From an uncultured Clostridia bacterium (GTDB taxonomy: Bacteria > Bacillota > Clostridia > Christensenellales > Aristaeellaceae): a stretch of DNA of 20,737 nucleotides. The notes beneath the pieces are model-generated. The model was not told the DNA's origin. It made no database searches and was given only the letters and a program-made list of their open reading frames with translations. The position numbers were made by a program, and so were the translations under genes. The stretch covers positions 1-20,737 of the forward strand of contig CALNAU010000171.1 of the NCBI GenBank assembly GCA_937874275.1. The letters are read 5' to 3'. Positions within the stretch are counted from its first letter, which is position 1; each line of letters starts with the position of its first letter. Positions 1 to 7,317 of this stretch are shown one piece after another.

Positions 1-4
1 AAAC

Positions 5-34
5 AGCGCTCCCCATTACGAATTGGGGAGCGCT
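5..34 (-). terminator. Probable terminator of the leftward operon
   Basis: A perfect 11-bp inverted repeat (5-15 with 24-34, outer sequence AGCGCT, inner run CCCCA/TGGGG) with an 8-base loop lies about 30 bases past the stop codon of the last leftward gene. Read leftward, the stem is followed by GTTT before the window ends, so a full T tract cannot be confirmed. Read rightward it is followed by ATTCTTGATTT, so it could also stop transcription arriving from the left. The strong GC stem and its position support a terminator; the cut-off edge limits certainty. Confidence 0.6.
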
Positions 35-64
35 ATTCTTGATTTGCCGTTATCTCAAGCGTTA

Positions 65-1846
65 TCAGTCCTTTGGCTGATAGGTATATCGCGCGGTCAG
101 CCGCGGAATGCCGCCGTAGCTGCCCGATGTATCCGCGTACAGGCGATAGCGCTCGCCCACCTGCCACTGGGTCTTGGTCTGGTTTTCCACCATCACCTCA
201 AGCGGGGTGGTGGTGCGGCCGTCCGCACAGTCGATGATGACCAGCTGCGGCTTGGTGGACACCACCCGCAGCACAGGCCCGGTCATCACGTAGATTTGCG
301 TGTTGCGAACGCGGGTGGGCAGGTTGCCCAGCAGGTCGGCATAGCCATACTTTTCATCCAGCGCCCACGCCTTGGGCGTGTAATGGTCGGGATCGGGCAG
401 ATAATAGACATCATACTCCACCGTGGTGGCGGTGCGGCCGGGGTAGTCCGCCCGGATGATGACGGTGTTGGTGCCGATGCGGTTGAACACCGCGTCAAAC
501 TTGAAGGCGCCGGTGGAGGCCAGCTGGCTGTCATCCATGTTGTGGTAGGGGCTGAGGATGGTCACCTGGGCGCCCGCGCGCGTGGTGGCCGAAATGGTCA
601 TGGTCGGGTTGCTGCTGCGGTCGGTCAGGGTGCTGGCCAAATCCAGCGGGATGTCCTGCACCGCGCGGAAGATGGTGATGGTGACCTCATTCTCGCGGTA
701 ATACTGGCTGCGCACCACAATATGGATTTTGTTTTCGCCAATGGGCTGGATGGGCGCATTGTAACTGATGTAGCCGTTTTGCGTGTTGACGTAGGAGGAG
801 AAATCCTCCCCGTTGATGAACACCGAGCTGTGCTGCATCACGTGAAACTGCACGTTGTAAATGGGCGTCGCCGTTTCCACATAGGTGACATCAGGCCGGA
901 TAAGGGTCAGCGGCGACAGCGGGATGTCAATGGTGTAGTTGATGGGGTCCATCTGCACCTGTTCACCCGCGTTGGTGCGGATGAATGGGGTGAGGGATAC
1001 ATCCATGCTGGGCTGTGTGACGTTTTCATCCAGCTCGTACCATATATAATCCTGCACCTGGAAGGTGGCGTAGCCGCCGGTGACGATGTAGCTGCGGCGC
1101 AGTTCCTTGATATAGATTTGGGAGCCTTCCGGCGCGGGGATGCGGATGGTGTGCGCCGCCATGTCATCCAGAATGGAGGCTGTTATCTGCACCTGCTGCT
1201 CCTCGGGCACCTCCTTGTTCTCGGTGGTGGGCAGGTAGAGGTAGCGATAGCCGGCATAACCCAGGCTGAGCAATATCAGCAACACGGCCACATAAGGCAG
1301 CGCGCGGCGCAGCCCGAACAGGCGAGGACGCCGCGGTCCCCGACCCGGCAAGGGGATGTTCATGGAGCCGCGGGCACGGCGCGCCTCGGGGATGGCGCCC
1401 AGCTCATCGGTGGCGCGGGCGTAGGTGGGCTCCGCCGTGTAGCCGTCATAATCCACCTGCTGCTCATCCGGGCGCGGGTAGGCCGAGCGAACGCGCCCCG
1501 GCTCCACAAACACGCGGCTGCGGCGGCTAGCCGCCGTGACACCGGTGCCTGTGGGGGCAAAGCCCTTGTCGGCCGCCTGCCGGCGCAGCTCCTCCTGGCG
1601 TTGTTCGCCCAGTTTCTTGCGCTGATGCAGGTCCTGCATCTCCTCGGCCAGGCGATCCTTCTGGTCGACGACGGTGCGCTCGTCCCCGTACTCGTCATAC
1701 ACCACGGTGACCGGCTGCTCCGCCTTGTCAAGGGCAGGCGCGGCAGTGCGCGCCGCCGGCTTGTCCGCCTGTGGCAGCGGCTCGCCACAGGAGAAACAAA
1801 CCGGGAAGGTGGCGCGGTTCCACTTGCCGCAATGGGGGCATCTCAT
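65..1846 (-). CDS. Zinc-ribbon single-pass membrane protein with large extracytoplasmic region
   Basis: A 593-residue protein of no family I can name beyond its parts. Residues 3-20 form a short zinc ribbon with two CxxC pairs (C3/C6 and C17/C20). Residues about 58-93 are charged and helix-prone, likely coiled coil (many Lys, Arg, Glu, Gln). A basic stretch (170-181, Arg-rich) leads into one membrane helix at about 183-204. The remaining 390 residues should be outside the membrane and look beta-rich, with alternating hydrophobic residues typical of Ig-like or other beta-sandwich modules. The start at 1846 is preceded by AAGGAG 11 bases upstream; it begins 15 bp after the LCP gene stop and is the last gene of the operon. 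Neighbours suggest an envelope role, perhaps sensing or scaffolding in cell-wall polymer attachment, but this is inference. Topology (ribbon in the cytoplasm) follows from the positive-inside rule. Confidence 0.85.
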   Translation of the reverse strand: MRCPHCGKWNRATFPVCFSCGEPLPQADKPAARTAAPALDKAEQPVTVVYDEYGDERTVVDQKDRLAEEMQDLHQRKKLGEQRQEELRRQAADKGFAPTGTGVTAASRRSRVFVEPGRVRSAYPRPDEQQVDYDGYTAEPTYARATDELGAIPEARRARGSMNIPLPGRGPRRPRLFGLRRALPYVAVLLILLSLGYAGYRYLYLPTTENKEVPEEQQVQITASILDDMAAHTIRIPAPEGSQIYIKELRRSYIVTGGYATFQVQDYIWYELDENVTQPSMDVSLTPFIRTNAGEQVQMDPINYTIDIPLSPLTLIRPDVTYVETATPIYNVQFHVMQHSSVFINGEDFSSYVNTQNGYISYNAPIQPIGENKIHIVVRSQYYRENEVTITIFRAVQDIPLDLASTLTDRSSNPTMTISATTRAGAQVTILSPYHNMDDSQLASTGAFKFDAVFNRIGTNTVIIRADYPGRTATTVEYDVYYLPDPDHYTPKAWALDEKYGYADLLGNLPTRVRNTQIYVMTGPVLRVVSTKPQLVIIDCADGRTTTPLEVMVENQTKTQWQVGERYRLYADTSGSYGGIPRLTARYTYQPKD

Positions 1847-1861
1847 CGATGAATAAACTCC

Positions 1862-2878
1862 TTACTTGGCAACAGGAGGTGCCTCCTGCCCGTACACAAA
1901 CTGGTGAAAGGCGTTGCGCACGGTGTTCTGGTTAAATTCTATTACGCTGGCGCCGCTCTTGGAGCGGGCGAAGCGGTATTTGCCTTCCGGCGGCAGGCTG
2001 AGCAGCTCAATATCCTGCTGGCTGCCGAGCGCTTTCACCACCAGGGACAGCACCTCTTCCGCCGTCAGGTTGGTTTGCATCCAGCCCAAGCCTTCGGTGA
2101 CCGCCCGCATGACAGTATCCCTGTCCTGAGCGCGCGCCTGCTCAAGCAGGGTGCTAAGCACCTTGCGCTGGCGCTCGTTGCGGCCAAAGTTGTTGTCCAG
2201 CGAGCGGATGCGCGCGTACTCCAGCGTCTGGTAGCCATTGAGGCGCTGCGGTTGGTCGGACTTTTCTGCGCCGGTTAACCGGGCTTCGCCATCGCTGAGG
2301 GTGAGCTCCACCCCGCCCAGCAGGTTGACCACTTCCATGAATCCCTGGAAGTTGACCGAAGCGTACCGGCTGATGTTAAGCCCCAGCAGCTCGTTGACCG
2401 TCTTCATCGCCAGCAGCGGCCCGCCATACGCGTTGGCCGTGTTGATGCGGTCGCCCCGGCTGGCGCCCGGGATGGGCACCTGCATGTCGCGCACCAGGCT
2501 GGTGAGCTTCATGGCGCCGGTCTCCTCCTGGATGGAGAATATCAACATGGCGTCGCTGCGCCCCTGATTGAGGCTTGAATGCCAGCCGTCGGTGCCCAGC
2601 AGCAGGATGTTCATCCATGCCGGGTCCAGCCCCTCCTGCAGCGACAGGTCGCCCTCTTCCACCTCCACCCGGAATTCGACCTCCACCTCCTGCTCTTCCT
2701 CCAGCATGGCCTTCTCCATGGCTTCCTGCTGGCGGCGCAACACGGCGGCCTCATCCTCGCGCAGCACGAAATACAGCCCCGCCGCCACCACCGCGATGGC
2801 CACCAAGGCAATCAGCAACCGCTTGCCTGTGGCGTTTTTGCGAACCTCGGGTTTTTTCTCCGGTGTGTTGTCCTGCAT
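1862..2878 (-). CDS. LytR-CpsA-Psr (LCP) family cell-wall protein
   Basis: A 338-residue LCP protein. Known family members transfer undecaprenyl-linked glycopolymers such as teichoic acids or capsule onto peptidoglycan at the outer membrane face. One membrane anchor lies at about 20-39 after a basic N-terminus. The LCP core starts near 89 (MNILLLGTD), with R107/D109 (GRSDAM), SLVRDM around R130/D131, RINTANAYGG (144-153) and the signature LEYARIRSLDNNFGRNERQR (219-238), whose arginines normally contact the pyrophosphate lipid substrate. The second acidic residue of the usual DxD in that signature is Asn230 here. A Glu/Val-rich tract (60-77) links anchor and core. Its ATG shares one base with the lepA stop (TAATG), so translation is probably coupled. 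Polymer specificity cannot be told from sequence. Confidence 0.92.
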   Translation of the reverse strand: MQDNTPEKKPEVRKNATGKRLLIALVAIAVVAAGLYFVLREDEAAVLRRQQEAMEKAMLEEEQEVEVEFRVEVEEGDLSLQEGLDPAWMNILLLGTDGWHSSLNQGRSDAMLIFSIQEETGAMKLTSLVRDMQVPIPGASRGDRINTANAYGGPLLAMKTVNELLGLNISRYASVNFQGFMEVVNLLGGVELTLSDGEARLTGAEKSDQPQRLNGYQTLEYARIRSLDNNFGRNERQRKVLSTLLEQARAQDRDTVMRAVTEGLGWMQTNLTAEEVLSLVVKALGSQQDIELLSLPPEGKYRFARSKSGASVIEFNQNTVRNAFHQFVYGQEAPPVAK

Positions 2879-4689
2879 TACTTATCGTCCCCCATTTTCA
2901 GCACAGCGATAAAGGCCTCACTTGGCAGCTCTACCTTGCCAAACTGGCGCATGCGCTTCTTTCCTTCCTTTTGCTTCTCCAGCAGCTTTTTCTTGCGGGT
3001 GATGTCGCCGCCGTAGCACTTGCTCAGCACATCCTTGCGCACGGCCTTGACGGTTTCCCGGGCGATGACCTTGCCGCCGATGGCCGCCTGGATGGGAATC
3101 TCAAACTGCTGGCGCGGAATGACCTCGCGCAGCTTTTCCGCCATGGAGCGACCGCGCTCGTAGGCCTTGTCACGGTGCACAATCATGGTGAAGGCGTCGC
3201 ACAGCTCGCCATTGAGCAAGATATCCAGCTTCACCAACTGGCTTTCCTGATAGCCCTTGAGCTCATAGTCCAGCGAAGCATAGCCGCGGCTGCGGCTCTT
3301 GAGCTGGTCAAAGAAATCGTAGATGACCTCGTTCAGCGGCAGGTCGTACGTCAGTTTGATGCGTCCGCCCTCATGCTGCATATCGCGGAACACACCGCGC
3401 TTGTCCTGGCACAGCTGCATCAGCGTGCCCACATAGTCCTGCGGCGTATAAATGGTGGCGAATACATAGGGTTCCTCCATGGAGGCGATTTCGCCAATGG
3501 GCGGCAGGTTGGTGGGGTTGTCAATCAGCAGCGTCTCGCCGTTTGATTTGTTGATTTCGTAAATGACGTTTGGCACGGTGGTGATCAAATCCAGGTCAAA
3601 CTCGCGCTCCAGGCGCTCCTGGATAATCTCCATATGAAGCAGGCCCAGGAAACCGCAGCGGAAGCCATAGCCCAGCGCCGCGCTGGTCTCCGGCTCATAG
3701 TGCAGGCTGGCGTCGTTCATGCGCAATTTTTCCAGCGCGTCCGTCAGGGCGCCGTAGTCGTTGCCGTCCGCCGGGTAGATGCCGCAGTACACCATGGGCG
3801 TCACGGCCTTGTAGCCGGGCAGCGGGGCCTCGGCCGGGCGGGCGGCATCGGTGATGGTGTCGCCCACGCGGGTGTCGCCCACCTCCTTGATGGAGGCCGA
3901 CACATAGCCCACCTCGCCTGCCATCAGGGCGTCCCGGGGAACGTAGCCCGGGCTGCGGATGCCCACCTCCACCACGTCAAACTCGGCGCCCGTCTGCATC
4001 ATGCGCATGCGCATGCCGGGCTTCAGCACGCCGTTGACGATGCGCACAAAGCAGATGGCGCCGCGGTAGTTGTCATACACCGCATCAAACACCAAGGCCT
4101 GCAGCGGCGCATGCTCGTCTCCCTCCGGCGGCGGCATGTGCTGCACGATGACCTCCAGCACCTGGTCGATGCCCGTGCCCAGCTTGGCCGATACCCGGGG
4201 GGAATGGGATGTGTCCAGCCCGATCATTTCCTCCACCTCGCGGCAGGCCTCGTCCGGGTCCGCGCTGGGGAGGTCAATCTTGTTGATGACGGGGATGGTC
4301 TCCAGGTCGTGCTCCAGCGCCAGGTACACGTTGGCCAGCGTCTGCGCCTCCACGCCCTGGGTGGCATCTACCACCAGCAGCGCGCCCTCGCAGGCGGCCA
4401 GCGCGCGGCTGACCTCGTAGGTAAAGTCCACATGGCCGGGGGTGTCGATGAGGTTGAGGGTGTATTCCTCCCCATCCTGGGCGGTATAGCGCATGGAAAC
4501 GGCCTTGGATTTGATGGTGATGCCGCGCTCGCGCTCCAGCTCCATGGAGTCCATGATCTGGTTCATCATCTCCCGCTGCTGGTAGACGCCGGTCTTCTCC
4601 AGGATGCGGTCGGCCAGGGTGGACTTGCCGTGGTCGATGTGCGCGATGATGCAGAAGTTGCGGATTTTTTGTAAACGGTCGTTTGCCAT
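2878..4689 (-). CDS. lepA: Elongation factor 4 (LepA), ribosomal back-translocase GTPase
   Basis: A 603-residue translational GTPase, the normal LepA length. It acts on ribosomes in the cytoplasm or at the membrane; described roles are back-translocation of stalled ribosomes and help in 30S biogenesis. The G domain has AHIDHGKS (16-23, P loop), RGITI (switch I), DTPGH (82-86) and NKID (136-139). The C-terminal half contains the EF-G-like domains and the LepA-specific basic tail ending in GDDK. The start follows GGAGGGCTGA, immediately after the murC stop with no spacer. Finding it between murC and an LCP gene is unusual in my experience; co-transcription with envelope genes is inferred from spacing. 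Identification is secure. Confidence 0.98.
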   Translation of the reverse strand: MANDRLQKIRNFCIIAHIDHGKSTLADRILEKTGVYQQREMMNQIMDSMELERERGITIKSKAVSMRYTAQDGEEYTLNLIDTPGHVDFTYEVSRALAACEGALLVVDATQGVEAQTLANVYLALEHDLETIPVINKIDLPSADPDEACREVEEMIGLDTSHSPRVSAKLGTGIDQVLEVIVQHMPPPEGDEHAPLQALVFDAVYDNYRGAICFVRIVNGVLKPGMRMRMMQTGAEFDVVEVGIRSPGYVPRDALMAGEVGYVSASIKEVGDTRVGDTITDAARPAEAPLPGYKAVTPMVYCGIYPADGNDYGALTDALEKLRMNDASLHYEPETSAALGYGFRCGFLGLLHMEIIQERLEREFDLDLITTVPNVIYEINKSNGETLLIDNPTNLPPIGEIASMEEPYVFATIYTPQDYVGTLMQLCQDKRGVFRDMQHEGGRIKLTYDLPLNEVIYDFFDQLKSRSRGYASLDYELKGYQESQLVKLDILLNGELCDAFTMIVHRDKAYERGRSMAEKLREVIPRQQFEIPIQAAIGGKVIARETVKAVRKDVLSKCYGGDITRKKKLLEKQKEGKKRMRQFGKVELPSEAFIAVLKMGDDK

Positions 4690-6099
4690 TCAGCCCTCCA
4701 GCGGTTGATGCTGTTCGTCCCAGTGACGCTGCATCTGGTCGTTGAGCAGGTTGATGTTGCCACAGCCCATGGTGAGCACCAGGTCGCCATCCCGGCCGTT
4801 TTGCAGCAGCCAGCGCTCGGTGTCGTCAAAGGTGGGGGTCAGGTGCGCATCGATGCCATGCGCCCGCATGCCCTCTATCAGCATCCGGCTGTGAATATCG
4901 CCTGGGTCCACCTCTCGCGCGGCATAGATATCTGTCACCAGCGTGATGTCAGCCGCCCTGGTGCAGGTGAGGAAGCCCTCAAACAGCCCCTTGACGCGGC
5001 TGTAGGTATGCGGCTGCATGACGGCGATGACGCGCCGGCCCTGCAGGGCGGCCACGCCGACCGCGCTTTGCATCTCGGCCGGGTTATGGCCGTAGTCGTG
5101 ATACAGCCGCATGCCCTGCACCGTGCCGGTGTACTCAAACCGCCGGTGCGGGTTGACAAAGCTTGCCAGCGAACGGCTGCCCACCTCAAAGGGCACGCCC
5201 AGCTCCACCGCCGCGGCCAGCGCCGCCAAGGCGTGCAGGGCGTTAAAATCCCCGGCCACCTGTAGCGTCACATGCCCCCGGCGCTCGCCCCGGTACAGCG
5301 CGTCAAAGGCGGCGCAGCCATGCTCATCATAGCGCAGGCCGTCCGCCGTCCAGTCGGCGGCGCCGGTCAGCGAAAAGCTGATATACCGCCGGCCCGAGCG
5401 CTGCATCACCCGCATCACGCGGGGGTCATCGGCCAGGCCGACGCACAGGCCATCGGCGGGCAACAAATCAACAAACTGCTGAAACGCGCTTTCGATGTCG
5501 TCCAAGTCGCGGTAGCAGTCCAGGTGGTCTTCCTCGATGTTGGTGATGATGGCGATGGTGGGCGGCATATGCAGAAAGCTGCGGTTAAACTCACACGCCT
5601 CGGCCACAAACACACCCTTGCCGCCCACGCGGGAGCCGCCGCCGATATAGTCCAGCGAGCCGCCGATGTGGATGGTGGGGTCCTGCCCTGCGTCCAGCAA
5701 TATTTGGGCCAGCATGGAGGACGCCGTGGTCTTGCCGTGGGTGCCGCACACGCAGGCGGTCTGCCGGTAGCCGCGCATCAGCTGGCCCAACAGTTCCGCC
5801 CGCTCCACCTGAGGGATGCCCTGGTCCCGCGCGGCCACGCGCTCCGGGTCCTGCGGGCTGATGGCGGCGGAATAGATCAGCAGGTCAGCCTGGGCCGCCC
5901 GCTCGGGGTCATGGCCGGCATACACCGGGATGCCCAGGCCGCGCAGCTTGTTCAGCGCGTAGCCCTCGTCCCGGTCGGAACCGGACACCGCAAAGCCGTC
6001 GGTGTGCAGCATCTGGGCCAGGCCCGACATGCTGCTGCCGCCGATGCCCACCATGTGCACACGCTTGCCCATGTAATCCCATACATTCACATTGCTCAT
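4690..6099 (-). CDS. murC: UDP-N-acetylmuramate--L-alanine ligase (MurC)
   Basis: A 469-residue cytoplasmic Mur ligase that adds L-alanine to UDP-MurNAc using ATP, the first peptide step of peptidoglycan precursor synthesis. The N-terminal UDP-binding Rossmann domain has MVGIGGSSMSGLAQM (16-30). The central ATPase domain has GTHGKTT (119-125), the EACEFNRSF segment (167-175) and NIEEDHLD (187-194). In the C-terminal domain the usual DDYGHHP motif reads HDYGHNP here, keeping Asp, Tyr, Gly and the first His. The ATG overlaps the ddl stop by four bases (ATGA) and the gene runs directly into lepA. Length and motifs separate it from MurD, MurE and MurF. Confidence 0.96.
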   Translation of the reverse strand: MSNVNVWDYMGKRVHMVGIGGSSMSGLAQMLHTDGFAVSGSDRDEGYALNKLRGLGIPVYAGHDPERAAQADLLIYSAAISPQDPERVAARDQGIPQVERAELLGQLMRGYRQTACVCGTHGKTTASSMLAQILLDAGQDPTIHIGGSLDYIGGGSRVGGKGVFVAEACEFNRSFLHMPPTIAIITNIEEDHLDCYRDLDDIESAFQQFVDLLPADGLCVGLADDPRVMRVMQRSGRRYISFSLTGAADWTADGLRYDEHGCAAFDALYRGERRGHVTLQVAGDFNALHALAALAAAVELGVPFEVGSRSLASFVNPHRRFEYTGTVQGMRLYHDYGHNPAEMQSAVGVAALQGRRVIAVMQPHTYSRVKGLFEGFLTCTRAADITLVTDIYAAREVDPGDIHSRMLIEGMRAHGIDAHLTPTFDDTERWLLQNGRDGDLVLTMGCGNINLLNDQMQRHWDEQHQPLEG

Positions 6100-7304
6100 G
6101 CCTTGGCCCCCTTCGCGCCCTTGGCGCCGTCCAGGGACACGTTGCGGAGGATGTCCGATTTGAACGCCAGGTTGTTCTCCTCCTTCTCCTCCCAGGCGCG
6201 CAGGGCACAGGTCACCATGTGGTCAATCAGCCGGGGGTAGGCAATCGCCGGGTCGCTCTTATCCCAAAGATAGAAGGCCAGGGAGCCCGGGATGGCGTTG
6301 ATTTCGGTGATGGTGAGGGCATCGGTGGCGGGGTCTATCATATAGTCCACCCGGATGACACCCTTGCAGTCCAGCGCGCGAAAGATATCACACGACAGGT
6401 CGCGCACCCTTTGGGTCAGCGCGTCGCCGATGGGGGCAGGCACCACCCGGCTGAGGGACGCCATGCCCTTGGCCCCGCCGCCGCGCAGATATTTGTCGCC
6501 GAAGTCCAGCAGCTCGCCGCCCGTCAGCGGCATCTCCACCACCGAGGGCATCACCTCGTCGTCAAAGCCCAGCACCGCGCAGTTGACCTCGATGGGCTGG
6601 TTGACTGCCTCCTCCACCAGCACCCGCCGGTCGAAACTAAAGGCCACTTCCAGCGCGTCGCTGAGGGACTGAAAATCCTCCGCCCGGCTCACACCGATGG
6701 AGCTGCCCAGGTTGGCGGGCTTCACGAATACGGGGTAGGGCAGCGTGGCCTCCACCTGCTTGATGACCTCCACCGCGTCCTTCTTCCAGGCGCTGCGGGT
6801 GAGGGGCATGTCCCGGAGCACGGGAAAACCCATGCCGCGGAAGCACTGCTTCATCAATATCTTGTCCATGGCGATGGCGCTGCCCGCCACGCCGGTGGAG
6901 GCATAGGGGATGTCCATCAGCTCCAGCAGCCCCTGCAGGCTGCCGTCCTCGCCATGCAGGCCGTGCATCACGGGGATGGCGCAATCCAGCCGCGCCACGA
7001 TGCTGCGGCTGCCGCCGCGCAGCAGGCCGCCGCGGTCGTACCCAATCAGCGCGCCCGAGCGGGCGGTGACATCGGGCTGCACGCGCAGGATGCCCGGCAC
7101 ATCGGCCTTGAAGGCGGGCACATAGTTTTTGATATCCAGCAGCGGCGCACCCGTATACCACGCCCCCTCCTGGGAGATATATACCGGGATGACGTCATAC
7201 TTGTCGCGGTCCACGTGCCGCATCAGCTGAATGGCCGAGATGATGGCCACCTCGTGCTCACAGCTGCGGGAGCCAAAGATAACGCCCAGTTGCAGCTTGC
7301 TCAT
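6096..7304 (-). CDS. ddl: D-alanine--D-alanine ligase
   Basis: A 402-residue ATP-grasp enzyme that joins two D-alanines for MurF to use. The start at 7304 (protein begins MSKLQLGVIFGSRSCEHE) is chosen because it gives the normal N-terminal Ddl Rossmann sheet and is preceded by AGGGGGAG four bases upstream; the frame stays open further upstream, to 7580, but that stretch only reads out of frame through murF. Motifs: HGLHGEDGSLQG (114-125), IPYASTG..GSAIAMDK (132-148), KPANLGSSIGV (195-205), and the metal- and D-Ala2-binding RVDYMIDP..TEINAIPGS (318-341). The form is the clostridial/VanA-superfamily Ddl with GSLAFYLW near the end. D-Ala-D-Ala rather than D-Ala-D-Lac or D-Ala-D-Ser is assumed because no vanH, vanX or vanT lies nearby. 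The C-terminus carries a short GAKGAKGAKA tail. It starts 13 bp after the murF stop and overlaps murC by four bases. Confidence 0.95.
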   Translation of the reverse strand: MSKLQLGVIFGSRSCEHEVAIISAIQLMRHVDRDKYDVIPVYISQEGAWYTGAPLLDIKNYVPAFKADVPGILRVQPDVTARSGALIGYDRGGLLRGGSRSIVARLDCAIPVMHGLHGEDGSLQGLLELMDIPYASTGVAGSAIAMDKILMKQCFRGMGFPVLRDMPLTRSAWKKDAVEVIKQVEATLPYPVFVKPANLGSSIGVSRAEDFQSLSDALEVAFSFDRRVLVEEAVNQPIEVNCAVLGFDDEVMPSVVEMPLTGGELLDFGDKYLRGGGAKGMASLSRVVPAPIGDALTQRVRDLSCDIFRALDCKGVIRVDYMIDPATDALTITEINAIPGSLAFYLWDKSDPAIAYPRLIDHMVTCALRAWEEKEENNLAFKSDILRNVSLDGAKGAKGAKA

Positions 7305-7316
7305 CTCGCTCCCCCT
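7302..7316 (-). promoter_or_regulatory. Ribosome binding site and ATG fixing the ddl start
   Basis: On the minus strand AGGGGGAG (7316-7309) precedes ATG (7304-7302) by four bases, within the gap between the murF stop (7320-7318) and ddl. The open frame continues upstream to 7580, but that extension translates murF out of frame and contains no Ddl-like sequence, so the ribosome binding site decides the start. Confidence 0.8.
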
Positions 7317-7317
7317 T

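Noticed and set aside
6096..7304. Vancomycin-resistance ligase (VanA/VanC type)
   Set aside because: No vanH, vanX, vanT, vanY or two-component regulator is nearby. The gene sits in a normal murF-ddl-murC wall operon, so housekeeping Ddl is the simpler reading.
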